In this document: one piece after another, positions 7,931-17,675 of the stretch
Position numbering within the stretch: the first letter of the stretch is position 1
Layout of the letters: each line of letters begins with the position of its first letter
Source of the DNA: Sulfobacillus benefaciens
Lineage (GTDB): Bacteria; Bacillota; Sulfobacillia; Sulfobacillales; Sulfobacillaceae
Assembly (NCBI GenBank): GCA_003023725.1
Contig: PXYT01000028.1
Location: 1 to 43,919 of the forward strand
Direction of reading: 5' to 3'
Length of the DNA: 43,919 bases
Position numbers and translations under genes: made by a program
Notes under the pieces: generated by a model
What the model saw: only the letters and a program-made list of their open reading frames with translations
Databases searched by the model: none
Told to the model about the DNA's origin: nothing

Positions 7931-9154
7931 TTACTCCTCATTTCCCGGTTTTTGCACGGTCGCCACGAATACCGGATTGTCAGGTCGAAAACGCGGTACC
8001 GGCATTTTCCAGTCCATTACGGACGTCTGAATCAGCTGTACGTTCCATGAACACCCACTAGGTAGCAACTTGCCAATGTCTGCCGCCCGATCGAGTCGAA
8101 CCAAATTGAGCACCATCACGCCACCTGGCTTCAACCGCCCGAGAACTCTCTCCACGATCTCCTGGAAACGCCCGCCTGAACCCCCTATAAACACGGAGTC
8201 AGGATCGGGCAAGACGGTGAAAATTTCGGGGGCCTCCCCCAGTATGGGCGTGACGGCGGTCTGATGATGCCGAATATTGACACACAAAATATCAAAGTCT
8301 CGCTCATTGCGTTCGATTGCAAAGATTTGCCCGCCGATACCGATGACCCGGCTGGCATCGATCGCCACGGAACCAGTACCCGCCCCGACGTCCCATAAAA
8401 CACTGTCGGGGCGAAGACCCAGTTGTGCGATAGCCACAGCCCGCACCGGTTTCTTGGTAATCATCCCTGGTTGTCCAGGACGGCGATCAAAATCCCCGTC
8501 ATCGATACCAAAATGCCCTTGGCCCGCCCGGTGATTTAAGATAACCACCACAGCATATCCACCCTTCTGCCAGTGTTGAACATGAATGGCCTGCGCTTGG
8601 GAAATTTCTTCGCGTTCCATGTCCAAGTTTTCACAGACGAACATCCTTACCTCTCCGAGTCCATGAGCAACAAGAATCTGTGCAATTTTTCCGGCATGAT
8701 GGCGAGGGTCGGTCAGCACGGCAACTTTAGCATGGCGCAAAACCCAAGGAACCACATTCTCCACCGGACGCCCGTGAACGGAGCCAAAATAGGCATCATG
8801 CCAAGACATTTTGATCTTGGCAAACGCTCTCTGAATTGAAGATACCTGAGGAATAACATATACCGAGTCTGGCCCCAAAGTGCGGTACAGAAATTCGGCA
8901 ATTCCGAAAAAATTGGGATCCCCTGTAGCGAGGACCACACGTCGTTCCAGGGAATGACGTTTCAAGTGCTCGGCCATGGGATGTAGAGGCGAGTGGATGG
9001 GATATTTGCCCGGACCGTCCGGAATTTGATTCAAGACATCCTCGCGACCATAGACAATATCTGCCCTTCGCAAAAGAGCCTTTGCGGAATCCGAGAGATG
9101 CAGGGTTCCTTGCCCGGATAATCCTAAAACATAAACGGGATTGCCTTCTAACAT
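7931..9154 (-). CDS. cbiET: Fused C5/C15 methyltransferase-decarboxylase CbiE-CbiT (CobL-type)
   Basis: This one chain performs the methylations at C5 and C15 and the decarboxylation of the C12 acetate. Residues 1 to about 205 are the CbiE tetrapyrrole methylase, with YVLGLSGQGTLHLSD, VVLATGDPNFFGIAEFL and IPQVSSIQRAFAKI. Residues about 235-400 are a Rossmann-type CbiT methyltransferase with the SAM loop WDVGAGTGSVAIDAS, acidic IFAIERNE and the PDPDSVFIGGSGG segment. CbiE and CbiT are separate in Salmonella but joined in CobL of the aerobic route, so the fused form is well known. The ATG start overlaps the end of cbiC by a few bases. Confidence 0.94.
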   Translation of the reverse strand: MLEGNPVYVLGLSGQGTLHLSDSAKALLRRADIVYGREDVLNQIPDGPGKYPIHSPLHPMAEHLKRHSLERRVVLATGDPNFFGIAEFLYRTLGPDSVYVIPQVSSIQRAFAKIKMSWHDAYFGSVHGRPVENVVPWVLRHAKVAVLTDPRHHAGKIAQILVAHGLGEVRMFVCENLDMEREEISQAQAIHVQHWQKGGYAVVVILNHRAGQGHFGIDDGDFDRRPGQPGMITKKPVRAVAIAQLGLRPDSVLWDVGAGTGSVAIDASRVIGIGGQIFAIERNERDFDILCVNIRHHQTAVTPILGEAPEIFTVLPDPDSVFIGGSGGRFQEIVERVLGRLKPGGVMVLNLVRLDRAADIGKLLPSGCSWNVQLIQTSVMDWKMPVPRFRPDNPVFVATVQKPGNEE

Positions 9155-9777
9155 GCCTGCCCGCTACCCAATAGCAACAGCGCATTAACAATCGCTGCTC
9201 CCACCGCACTTCCTCCTTTTTCCGACAAATTAGTGATATAGGGAATGAGAGATTGCTGCTCCAGGCGCTCTTTGGACTCCTTGGCCATAACGAAGCCGAC
9301 TGGAACACCAATGATCACATGAGGTCGCCAACCCTCTTCCACCAGTTGAAGGGTTTCCAGAAGAGCTGTAGGGGCGTTAGCTATGACAACAATGACATGA
9401 TTTCCATGGATGTGAGCTGCTCGCCGGATACCCCACGCAGATCGGGTCATTTTCAAATGACGAGCCATAGCGTGAGCATCGGGGTCGTCGACATAACACC
9501 AGGCCTCTAGTTCTGCCTGTTTCCTCAATCCACGGCTTAACCCCGCAAGAACCATCTCGACATCTGTCACAACCGGTGCTTTTAGCCGGATGGCCGAGAT
9601 GGCCCGACTCATCGCCTGCTCATGAATTCTCACCGTATTCCGGTATTCCCAGTCGGCTGTGGCATGAATGATACGTTCAACAACATAACGTTCTTCCTGA
9701 GAAAACGGGATGTTGGGACCCTGCCGGATCCGACGAAAACTCTCCTGGTAAATTTCCTCGGGTTGCATTCTTTTCAT
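9148..9777 (-). CDS. cbiC: Precorrin-8X / cobalt-precorrin-8 methylmutase CbiC
   Basis: CbiC moves the methyl group from C11 to C12 to give (hydrogeno)cobyrinate. The 209-residue protein shows the family order: an N-terminal EIYQESFRRIRQ helix, RIIHATADWEYRNTVRI carrying the catalytic histidine in HATAD, VVTDVEMVLAGLSR, the VVIANAPTALLETLQLV strand and the closing GVPVGFVMAKESKE and GGSAVGAAIVNALL. The ATG overlaps the stop of the ChlI/ChlD-like gene (ATGA), and its own stop lies inside cbiET. This is the last ring-modifying enzyme encoded here; the amidation and lower-loop genes (cbiA, cbiP, cobU, cobS, cobT) are not in the window. Confidence 0.94.
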   Translation of the reverse strand: MKRMQPEEIYQESFRRIRQGPNIPFSQEERYVVERIIHATADWEYRNTVRIHEQAMSRAISAIRLKAPVVTDVEMVLAGLSRGLRKQAELEAWCYVDDPDAHAMARHLKMTRSAWGIRRAAHIHGNHVIVVIANAPTALLETLQLVEEGWRPHVIIGVPVGFVMAKESKERLEQQSLIPYITNLSEKGGSAVGAAIVNALLLLGSGQAC

Positions 9778-11765
9778 CCCACAACCTCCCGTCCATCCAG
9801 CCTTTCATAGGGCGCTCCCAGCAGTCCGGCAATTTTGTAGGCCCAAAATAAAGGAACACGGCTGGTGTCGGCATCAATCACTCTAAGACTCACCGGGCTC
9901 AAGCGAATTTGACTGAGGCACTGCTGAGCCCTCGAGACATGTGTATCCCACTCGGTGGTCAGTCCGGGAAGTTTCCCGTCCGTCATCAAATAGAGTTGAA
10001 AAAACCAGGGTATCTGGCGTCGCCACATTTTCAATGTATTCGCCGTCTGCCACAACCCATCCCACAGAGGCGTGTCCCCCTGAGCCGGCAAGTCCTCTAA
10101 AATGGAACGGAGACGGCCCACTTTGTTGCTCGGATAAAGTAGCGTCTTGACTTCGCGGTGTCCAAATGTCAACAGTGCAAAATGGACTCGTTTCCGATAT
10201 GCTGCTTGAGCAATCTTCAGGATTCGGTGTTTCACCGACCCAAGACGTTTGAGACTTCCCATCGATGCACTGGTATCAACGACAAACACAATCACAACCG
10301 GGCTTCCGTGTTTGGACTGCCGGAAGGTCAGATCCTCGTGACGCCAACCGACAGGAGACCCGACAGTTAAGTGTTGCCGCCTGACTCCAGCCAGTAATGT
10401 GCCGGGCCAGTCGATAAGGGCATCATCCCGGGAAGCAGGCAATCTTCTGTTTCGCCCGCGCAGATGGGAAGCGGGAGGCTGCCCTAACCGGCGTGACATA
10501 TGCCTCATCCGCGAATGGGTTATCTGGATTCTGTTCCATTCCCCTGTCCATGGGCCGGCAATTCGGCTCAACCTATCCGGTTGGTCGCGGTTAACCGGAA
10601 TCACGCGGTGGCCTTCCCCATTTCCTTGACCTCCGTTCCCAGACGGGTGAGTCGAGGACGAATCCGTATCAGAATTTGGTTTCTGGGCAGAATGCGCTGA
10701 CGGCCTCTGCGGGGATGACGGACTTCCATCGCGACGGGACGAATCCGGTCCTCCCCCCAAACGGGATTGACTATCATCATGAGTTTCCGAGCGCTTTGGA
10801 GGAACGGGGGGTTCCGGGCGACGACGATGCAAAAGAACCAGGGGCGCGATGGTGTCTACGTCCTCTGCCTTCACGGTGCCTCGACCGCAAAGAGCGGCAT
10901 ATGCCCGGGATGCTTCGGCCATGACAATATCGGCCCGCAATCCCTCCACATGCGCATCCACTGCAGTCTGTGCAATGTAGTGCAGAATATCCGTCCGGAT
11001 TTCAACACTTAGAAGGCGTTCTCGAGCCTCCACAAGCCTCCTGCGCCAGCTTTGCACAGTCTTCTCCCACTCTTGCAGAAACCGTCCGGGCCCGCGTTCG
11101 AATTCTAAACGCCTCTGGGTAATCATAACCCGTTCTTCAATATTCTGAGGTGTGACGATTTGCACCGACAGGCCAAAGCGGTCAAGCAACTGCGGGCGAA
11201 TTTCACCCTCGTCCGGATTCATCGTTCCCACCAAAACAAATCGTGCGGGGTAAGACAAAGAAAACCCGTCCCGTTCCACGAACGCTCGACCCGAACTGGC
11301 GGCATCCAGCAACAAGTCAATTAACTGATCATCAAGCAGATTGACCTCGTCCATGTAAAGAATTCCACGGTGAGCCTTGGCCAACAATCCGGGTACAAAG
11401 CGACTGTGCGACGATTTAAGCGCCTCTTCCAAATCGAGGTGGCCCAAAATCCGGTCTTCGGTCGCTCCCAACGGCAATTCAACAAAAGGTGCCGGAGCGG
11501 ATACCACGGGTGACGACTCATTGCCGCACACCGGACAAAAGGGAATCGGGTAATCTGGGTCGCAATGATAAGGGCACCCTTCGCGAATGGATATTTCGGG
11601 CAAAATATGAGAGAAGGATCGAACGGTTGTCGACTTCGCATTACCCCGTTCTCCTTGAATCAAAACTCCCCCAACCGCCGGAGAAATGGCCGTGAGGGCC
11701 AGAGCCAGCTTTAATTGCTCCTGTCCGACGATCGCGTCGAGCGGCATGACGTATTCAGTCATCAT
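9774..11765 (-). CDS. ChlI/ChlD-type chelatase AAA+/VWA subunit (partner of CobN)
   Basis: This 663-residue protein joins the two small subunits of a magnesium/cobalt-chelatase motor. Residues about 10-330 are an AAA+ ATPase with Walker A GERGNAKST (about 38-46), the cysteine cluster CPYHCDP/CPVCG, Walker B LYMDEVNLLDDQ and a sensor at VGTMNPDEGEIRPQLLDRFG. A proline/serine-rich linker (about 325-400) follows. The C-terminal 200 residues form a VWA domain with an intact MIDAS, VFVVDTSASMGS, and the later TPLWDG. Such ChlID fusions accompany CobN in many bacteria and archaea and are thought to power metal insertion, replacing CobS/CobT. The ATG overlaps the last bases of cobN by 11, so the two are almost certainly coupled. 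Confidence 0.9.
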   Translation of the reverse strand: MMTEYVMPLDAIVGQEQLKLALALTAISPAVGGVLIQGERGNAKSTTVRSFSHILPEISIREGCPYHCDPDYPIPFCPVCGNESSPVVSAPAPFVELPLGATEDRILGHLDLEEALKSSHSRFVPGLLAKAHRGILYMDEVNLLDDQLIDLLLDAASSGRAFVERDGFSLSYPARFVLVGTMNPDEGEIRPQLLDRFGLSVQIVTPQNIEERVMITQRRLEFERGPGRFLQEWEKTVQSWRRRLVEARERLLSVEIRTDILHYIAQTAVDAHVEGLRADIVMAEASRAYAALCGRGTVKAEDVDTIAPLVLLHRRRPEPPVPPKRSETHDDSQSRLGGGPDSSRRDGSPSSPQRPSAHSAQKPNSDTDSSSTHPSGNGGQGNGEGHRVIPVNRDQPDRLSRIAGPWTGEWNRIQITHSRMRHMSRRLGQPPASHLRGRNRRLPASRDDALIDWPGTLLAGVRRQHLTVGSPVGWRHEDLTFRQSKHGSPVVIVFVVDTSASMGSLKRLGSVKHRILKIAQAAYRKRVHFALLTFGHREVKTLLYPSNKVGRLRSILEDLPAQGDTPLWDGLWQTANTLKMWRRQIPWFFQLYLMTDGKLPGLTTEWDTHVSRAQQCLSQIRLSPVSLRVIDADTSRVPLFWAYKIAGLLGAPYERLDGREVVG

Positions 11766-14700
11766 CGTCTCCCCATTCTTCTAATGTCGTTTCCGTTTCC
11801 ATTAGAGCATCGAGCACCTCACTATAGATCTTTTCATCTGGATGTTCCCACATACCGCGCTGGCGAGCTTCAACCAGTCGTTCCGCAATATCTTTTAGAG
11901 CCCATGGATTCGATTGTTGAAAGAATCTGCGCACCTCCTCATTTACTACGTAGGCCCGAGCCACCTCATCGTACATCCAGTCCTCCATCAAATTCGCGGT
12001 GGCATCGTAGCCAAACAGGAAGTCCATAGTGTTCGCCATTTCCAGTGCCCCTTTGTAATGGTGGCGCATCGCGGCCCGAATCCATTTCGGATTAACGACA
12101 CGGCTGCGAAAGACCCGATAAGCCTCATCTTGAAATGAGCGCACTCGCGATCGTTCCGGATTGGAAGAATCTCCGAAATACATATCAGGCAAGGCTCCGG
12201 TTAGGGACCGGATTGTGGCAGCCATGCCCCCGTGATCCTGCAAGTAATCGTCACTGTCAAAAATGTCATGCTCCCGGTTGTCCTGATTCTTGGTGGCAAT
12301 TTGCACTCCCTGGAGCCGTTGCTGAAATTCTTGGTAAGCCGGAGTTCCGTAGTCTGTGTCACTATACGCATAACTCGACCACGTCAAATACAGCCGCGCC
12401 AAATCCTGGGAATCTTTCCAGTCGCCCGAATTCAAGGCCGGGAGAATCCCGGACCCGTAACTACCGGGTTTGCTTCCAAAAACTCGCCACAAACTGGCAT
12501 GACGCGCTGTCTCAGGAGCTTGTCCCTCACTAATCCGTTTTTGAGTGTCCTCCAGCCACGCAGATCGCACAGGATTGAGATCCAGTGGTTCATGAGCTGT
12601 TGCTGCCATTTCCACTGCCTGATGGATGAGATCAATGATGTTCCGAAACGCGTCCCGGAAAAATCCCGAAATCCGGACAGTGACATCGACCCGTGGGCGA
12701 CCCAATTCTTCAAGCGGAATCAGTTCCAATCCCCGAGTCCGTCCATTCGCCGTCTCCCAAATGGGACGAACACCTAAAAGAGCCAGAATTTCGGCGACGT
12801 CATCACCCCCGGTTCGCATTGCCGCGGTACCCCAAACGACAATCCCGACAGATTTGGGCATGCGGTGGTGCGACTCCTGGTATTGCTTGATCAGTTCCCG
12901 GGCCAAATCTTGCCCCACTTTCCAGGCAGGAGGGGAGGGAATACCGCGAGGATCCACTGAATAGAAGTTACGGCCTGTCGGCAAGACATCAATCATGCCA
13001 CGTGTCGGGGCTCCACTAGGCCCGGGAGGCACGAATCCTCCGTCCAACCCATGCAAGAGTGCATCGGTTTCACAGCTTAAGTCACGAAGATAGGGCACAA
13101 TCCGACTTCCAACTTCGCGGATTACGGCCCGGGTCTCAGGAAGTGTCTCCGCCCTCTCCCCGGTCAAGACACTTTGCGCCAACAGTTCTTTGGCTAGCCC
13201 TTCCACTGCCCTTTTAACGTCTCCTTGGATAAGATCGCCTTTGTGAGACTGAGACAGGTATGGGGCCAGGAGATCGGGAATCGTTCCCTCGTACAATACT
13301 CCTAAATCATTTTGCAGATCCTCCCATTTGAGGCCCAAATCACTGCACAGGGCCTCGGGCATCGATTTCACGCTTTGAGAAAGAGGAAGCCTTGACATAG
13401 CGTAGAGCAATTCTCCCCAACTCTCCCCACTTTCAGGACCTTGTCCTAAAATGTGCAGCCCATCACGTATTTGCCTAGCCTCCAGTTCACACAAGTACCC
13501 GTCGATATCCAGAAGGTATTGCGGAAACTCATGAGGTCGTTGGTCTCGACTGAGATCACGGTTCAAATGAATTGATTCGGCCAAATTCCAAATATCGTCT
13601 TGAATAATGGGCAGTTTGGAGGGATCCAATGTTTCAGCCTGATAATATTGGTCTAGAAGTTGTTGCATCCTGACCAGTTCATCATAGAGGCCGGCAACAG
13701 TAACAGGCGGAACCATGTGATCGATCAGAACGGCATGACTCCGCCTTTTGGCCTGAGTGCCTTCGCCAGGATCGTCCACAATAAACGGGTAGAAATTGGG
13801 CAAGCTATCCAAAACGATATCGGGATAACATTCTCCTGAGAGGCCAATCCCTTTTCCCGGCAGCCATTCCAAAGTACCGTGCTTCCCCAGGTGAACAACA
13901 GCATGAGCTTGAAATCGCTGCCGAATCCAAGCGTAATACGCCACGTAATGATGAGAAGGCGGTAATTCCGGGCTGTGATAAATGCCCACCTCATCCTCTC
14001 CGTTTCCCCTGGGAGGTTGAATGCCGATGAAGAGATTGCCCATGACACACCCGGGCACAATCATCTCTTGGCCTGCTACCCATGTGTTGCCAGGCGCCTG
14101 GCCCCAGTGTTTTTCCATCTGCCCACGGATTCCGGCGTGTTGCCGACTATAATTTTCAAGATAGCTGGCGACAGGGAGGCGCTCCATCCCGTCGAACTGT
14201 TCGGCCGTCAAATATTCTTCGTCGTGTGTTCCGGATGCTATGAGCTTCTTCATCAATTCGTCGCCGGTTTCGGGCAAATCTTCCACAGGGCCTACATTAT
14301 AGCCCTCGTCCGCCAAAATCCGAATCAATCGCAACAACGAAACTGGGGTATCGAGGCCTACTGCATTGCCGATACGGGAATTTTTGGATGGATAATTGGT
14401 TAACACGAAAGCAAGACGGCGATCAGCCGGTGGAGTCCTTCTTAGCCGGACGGATTCGCGGACCAAACTGCACAGTCGGTTAATACGGTCGGGAACGGGA
14501 ACATATTGACGGATGGCAATGGAATTGCGCACCGAAGGTAATTCCTGGCGAAATGACACCGGCACCGTGATAATCCGGCCGTCAAACTCGGGAATAGCGA
14601 CATTCATGGCCGTTTCCAAAGGAGCCAGCCCCAAGGGGCTGTCGCGCCACTTTTTTTCCGTCCCCAATGAAATAAGAGCTTGAAACACGGGTACGTCCCA

Positions 14701-15495
14701 TTTGATCAAGAGATTGGGATCTCCCCGAGACTCTCTCGGAATAGAACCGGACACAGTTTGTTGAAGACCTGCAGTGGCAAAACTCATGGTAATGATCACC
14801 GCATCCGCGCCCTGAATCCAGCTGTCTATACTGGTATCGGTCTTTAGTGACTGAGAAAAGATCGGCAGGGGACAAAGTAAGCGCCTTAACAGTCCATCAA
14901 TAATGGCATCCACAAAAGACAAATTACCGGCAAGCCAATGAGCCCGATAAAAGAGGATAGCCACCGTCGGCCAGTCCTTGTAGTCCTGGGTCAGCGTCCG
15001 CCACGTGTCAAGACTGAGCGCCTCTTGGTGAGACGGCCAGTAGATTCCGGACCATGGCTCCTCACGAGGCGGTTCAAACCCCATTTCGGTGTCAAGAAAA
15101 TGGTCCGACAAATAACGCAAAAGGTGATAAAAATTCCGTTCACCGCCCAGTGCCGCATATCGCATGGCTTCCGCGGCCACCAGAAAATCTGCGGTGGTAG
15201 CGCCCTGAAGCTCTTCGCTCGGTTCCATGTCCCCAGGCCATGCCATAAACGGAATTTTCCGATTCTGACACAGAGCCGTGATACGGTCGAAGAGCTCGGC
15301 GCAGGCCTTGCGGCCACCTAAAAGCCGCATGACCACAATCCTGCCCTTCTCGGCTATCTGATCGACGATCTCATCATTGTTCACCGGTTCCGTAACATTA
15401 ATTCCTATCACCTTCCCCTGCCAGGAAGGATCCCTTTCGGCAGCCCGGGACAAGCTTAATAGATCGGTTTCAGCGGTGGTTAAGTAGAAAATCAT
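11755..15495 (-). CDS. cobN: Cobaltochelatase large subunit CobN
   Basis: This is a 1246-residue member of the CobN/BchH/ChlH family, the tetrapyrrole-binding subunit of ATP-dependent class I chelatases. In the middle it has the family signature HLGKHGTLEWLPGKGIGLS; other conserved blocks are LAFVLTNYPSKNSRIGNAVG, GIVVWGTAAMRTGGDDVAEILALLG and VDVTVRISGFFRDAFRN. Length is typical. In the aerobic pathway CobN adds cobalt late, to hydrogenobyrinate a,c-diamide. Here it lies in an operon with CbiD, CbiG and CbiX, markers of early cobalt insertion, so its substrate is not obvious from context. The start is the ATG at 15495, about 95 bases after the cobA-hemD stop. The end overlaps the ChlI/ChlD gene. 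Confidence 0.95.
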   Translation of the reverse strand: MIFYLTTAETDLLSLSRAAERDPSWQGKVIGINVTEPVNNDEIVDQIAEKGRIVVMRLLGGRKACAELFDRITALCQNRKIPFMAWPGDMEPSEELQGATTADFLVAAEAMRYAALGGERNFYHLLRYLSDHFLDTEMGFEPPREEPWSGIYWPSHQEALSLDTWRTLTQDYKDWPTVAILFYRAHWLAGNLSFVDAIIDGLLRRLLCPLPIFSQSLKTDTSIDSWIQGADAVIITMSFATAGLQQTVSGSIPRESRGDPNLLIKWDVPVFQALISLGTEKKWRDSPLGLAPLETAMNVAIPEFDGRIITVPVSFRQELPSVRNSIAIRQYVPVPDRINRLCSLVRESVRLRRTPPADRRLAFVLTNYPSKNSRIGNAVGLDTPVSLLRLIRILADEGYNVGPVEDLPETGDELMKKLIASGTHDEEYLTAEQFDGMERLPVASYLENYSRQHAGIRGQMEKHWGQAPGNTWVAGQEMIVPGCVMGNLFIGIQPPRGNGEDEVGIYHSPELPPSHHYVAYYAWIRQRFQAHAVVHLGKHGTLEWLPGKGIGLSGECYPDIVLDSLPNFYPFIVDDPGEGTQAKRRSHAVLIDHMVPPVTVAGLYDELVRMQQLLDQYYQAETLDPSKLPIIQDDIWNLAESIHLNRDLSRDQRPHEFPQYLLDIDGYLCELEARQIRDGLHILGQGPESGESWGELLYAMSRLPLSQSVKSMPEALCSDLGLKWEDLQNDLGVLYEGTIPDLLAPYLSQSHKGDLIQGDVKRAVEGLAKELLAQSVLTGERAETLPETRAVIREVGSRIVPYLRDLSCETDALLHGLDGGFVPPGPSGAPTRGMIDVLPTGRNFYSVDPRGIPSPPAWKVGQDLARELIKQYQESHHRMPKSVGIVVWGTAAMRTGGDDVAEILALLGVRPIWETANGRTRGLELIPLEELGRPRVDVTVRISGFFRDAFRNIIDLIHQAVEMAATAHEPLDLNPVRSAWLEDTQKRISEGQAPETARHASLWRVFGSKPGSYGSGILPALNSGDWKDSQDLARLYLTWSSYAYSDTDYGTPAYQEFQQRLQGVQIATKNQDNREHDIFDSDDYLQDHGGMAATIRSLTGALPDMYFGDSSNPERSRVRSFQDEAYRVFRSRVVNPKWIRAAMRHHYKGALEMANTMDFLFGYDATANLMEDWMYDEVARAYVVNEEVRRFFQQSNPWALKDIAERLVEARQRGMWEHPDEKIYSEVLDALMETETTLEEWGDDDD

Positions 15496-15589
15496 GGCAT
15501 AGTCATCCTCGCAATCCTCTTCGCTTTTTTGATACGCTGTTCCCCAGGCTGGTTTTCGCGACCATTTAATAGAAAAACAGAAGAGATGC

Positions 15590-16903
15590 TTACCCGTGCG
15601 AAACTATGACCCGCTCAGCCGTAAGCCGATTCTCGGCGTACCATTTTTCTCCGGCAGGGGACACCAACACCGCCGTGTCAAAGTTCCGGGACAGATGGTA
15701 TGTCCACAGCGCATCCATGTTTCTAATCATGGCCGGAACCGTCCAGTGGTTGACATGCTTCCTGGCTGATGATGGCAAGCTCTGAAATTGTTCGAATGTC
15801 ACATACAGGTGCTGTTTCCCATCATCCAGATCTTTTTGAGCCTGCTCAACTGTCGACGCCACCTGAACCCGGCTAAATCCTTTCGCGGCCACTTTGCTGA
15901 CCTCCGGGGCTGGAACGCATAAGTGGGGCAAATCCCGCAAATCACGACCCATATCAGTCCATCCCTTCACAAGGGCATTGACGAGGGCCGATTCTTCGAT
16001 AAAAACCGTGTCATGAGAAGACATTGCGGCAAGCCTGTCGTTGTCGGCCAGCGCAGAGAGGTAAATCGACCAATTGAACACCTCCTGGCCCTGTTCCCGA
16101 AATTTCTCCAGCATTCCCCACTCCACCGGATACCCGCTCACAACGATAACCCTCTGGCCATGCGCGGGTTTGGATTCCCACCACGACAACTCTTCGGATA
16201 GTCTTACGTTCTCCCCAAACACCAAAACGCAAGGTGATTCAATAGCGTGAGTCTCCATGGCTTCCGGAAGACTCTGCAAGGTTGCCCGCACTGTCCTCTG
16301 CTGCCCCCAGGTCGCCCACTCAATGGCACACGCAGCAAGGTCGGACGGAAAACCGGCATCGAGGGCAGCGGATACGACCTCCCTCACATGTTCCAAACCC
16401 ATTAATACCACCCAGGAGTGCCTTTCCTGCCAGGAATAGGAAAATTTCCCCTGAAATCCCCCCACGGTGCTGACCCCTTGAATGAGTCCACGGTGCGTCG
16501 CCGGAATACCGGCATAGGCCAAGGAGGCCATGGATGAACTCAGCCCCGGTATGATTTCGAACGGAATCCGATACGCTCGCAAGACCTCCGCTTCCTCTCC
16601 CCCACGGCCAAATAGCAAAGGATCTCCGCCCTTGAGCCGTACCACTGTTTGTCCCCGTTGGGCCCGTTCAACCAAAAGTTGATTAATTGAGTCTTGGCTG
16701 ACCGATGCTTTGGCATGTTCTTTTCCGGCATAGATACGCTCCGCATACGAAGGCGTCAAATCCAAAATATTGGGATGAATTAATCGGTCGTATACGACGG
16801 CGTCCGCTGCAGCGAGCGCCTGGACAGCATAGTTCGTAAGAAGTCTAGGGTCTCCCGGCCCCGCGCCCACCAAATATACCGTCCCCGTGAGCCTATTACC
16901 CAC
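15590..16903 (-). CDS. cobA-hemD: Uroporphyrinogen-III C-methyltransferase fused to a HemD-like domain
   Basis: Residues 1 to about 245 are a canonical SUMT (CobA), making precorrin-2 from uroporphyrinogen III: VYLVGAGPGDPRLLTNYA, VVYDRLIHPNIL, TVVRLKGGDPLLFGRGGEEA, FEIIPGLSSSMASLAYAGIP and THRGL are all present. The remaining 190 residues begin GQRVIVVSGYPVEWGMLEKF and look like a divergent uroporphyrinogen-III synthase (HemD). HemD domains diverge strongly in sequence, so this half is assigned by position and fold pattern. CobA-HemD fusions are known in Firmicutes and let one protein make and methylate uroporphyrinogen III. The start is GTG with GGAGGAG just upstream. The gene follows sirC by about 20 bases. 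Confidence 0.9.
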   Translation of the reverse strand: MGNRLTGTVYLVGAGPGDPRLLTNYAVQALAAADAVVYDRLIHPNILDLTPSYAERIYAGKEHAKASVSQDSINQLLVERAQRGQTVVRLKGGDPLLFGRGGEEAEVLRAYRIPFEIIPGLSSSMASLAYAGIPATHRGLIQGVSTVGGFQGKFSYSWQERHSWVVLMGLEHVREVVSAALDAGFPSDLAACAIEWATWGQQRTVRATLQSLPEAMETHAIESPCVLVFGENVRLSEELSWWESKPAHGQRVIVVSGYPVEWGMLEKFREQGQEVFNWSIYLSALADNDRLAAMSSHDTVFIEESALVNALVKGWTDMGRDLRDLPHLCVPAPEVSKVAAKGFSRVQVASTVEQAQKDLDDGKQHLYVTFEQFQSLPSSARKHVNHWTVPAMIRNMDALWTYHLSRNFDTAVLVSPAGEKWYAENRLTAERVIVSHG

Positions 16904-16924
16904 ATAACTCCTCCTCGTTCAGAG

Positions 16925-17575
16925 TTATCCTTGCCACTTCTCCAGCGCCAGTCGGAGGTGTTTGTCCCACTCACTATCAGTCCAGTTTTGGTCATGAATA
17001 CCTGCTAACCAGGTTCGAAACGGAAAGGTTTTGATTCGTTTCCACAACACCGGACGATCCGCAGGAGAATAGCGGCGCAGCACATCCTGCCTGAAACGGT
17101 GCAGAGCGGAAATTAAACGCGGCCACCGGGGATCTATCGATGACACCATATCCCGCAAGATGACAGGAGCCAAAAGCGGGGCTTGAGCCAGGGTTGAAAC
17201 CCCGAGAACCAATGACTCCCGTCTAACATGGGCCATCATTTGAATATTTCTTGGACCGTCAAGAGATATATTACCGGCCAGAATTCCAAGGTCAATGGCA
17301 TCTTGGACAACCTGACGGTTAAGTTTTTCATCGTCTGTACAGGCCATGACCAGTTGTACGTCGTGCAAATCATTCCGGCGATATTCCCTAGGAATCCATT
17401 GCACCCGCTTCGTGTCCACGTAAGGTTTTATCCCTTCATTCAGACGAGGGCTGACAATACGGATCGTCGCTCCGTTCTCCACAAAATTCTCCAGCTTATT
17501 CCGGGCCTGCCGTCCTGCTCCGACAAATAATACGCGCAAGTTTCCTAAATCCAATAATATCGGCACATAAGCCAT
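16925..17575 (-). CDS. sirC: Precorrin-2 dehydrogenase (SirC/Met8-type)
   Basis: SirC oxidises precorrin-2 to sirohydrochlorin with NAD+, supplying the substrate of CbiX. The N-terminal Rossmann fold is clear: YVPILLDLGNLRVLFVGAGR, with Q-A-R-N-K-L after the glycine loop, then IRIVSPRL and LVMACTDDEKLNRQVVQDA. A following GNISLDGPRNIQMMAHVRRE corresponds to the usual substrate-binding segment. The ATG at 17575 is chosen because GGAGATATTGAG precedes it and the family begins at this point; 35 upstream codons in frame lie across the terminator and are unlikely to be translated. It is the first gene of the cobalamin operon, directly after the riboswitch and terminator. Confidence 0.9.
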   Translation of the reverse strand: MAYVPILLDLGNLRVLFVGAGRQARNKLENFVENGATIRIVSPRLNEGIKPYVDTKRVQWIPREYRRNDLHDVQLVMACTDDEKLNRQVVQDAIDLGILAGNISLDGPRNIQMMAHVRRESLVLGVSTLAQAPLLAPVILRDMVSSIDPRWPRLISALHRFRQDVLRRYSPADRPVLWKRIKTFPFRTWLAGIHDQNWTDSEWDKHLRLALEKWQG

Positions 17576-17590
17576 CTCAATATCTCCAAT

Positions 17591-17615
17591 AAAAAATCCC
17601 CTCATAAACGAGAGG
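17591..17615 (-). terminator. Intrinsic terminator between riboswitch and sirC
   Basis: On the minus strand CCTCTC, a six-base loop and GAGGGG form a 6-bp stem with one G-T pair, followed by A then six T. It lies after the cobalamin riboswitch and ends 16 bases before the sirC start. That is the classic position for a B12-controlled attenuator that switches off the operon when cobalamin is plentiful. Confidence 0.8.
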
Positions 17616-17675
17616 ACGGAATTCCAGAATAGCTGGACCTCCATCTCCCGTTTCCGCGAACAGAAAGATATGATC

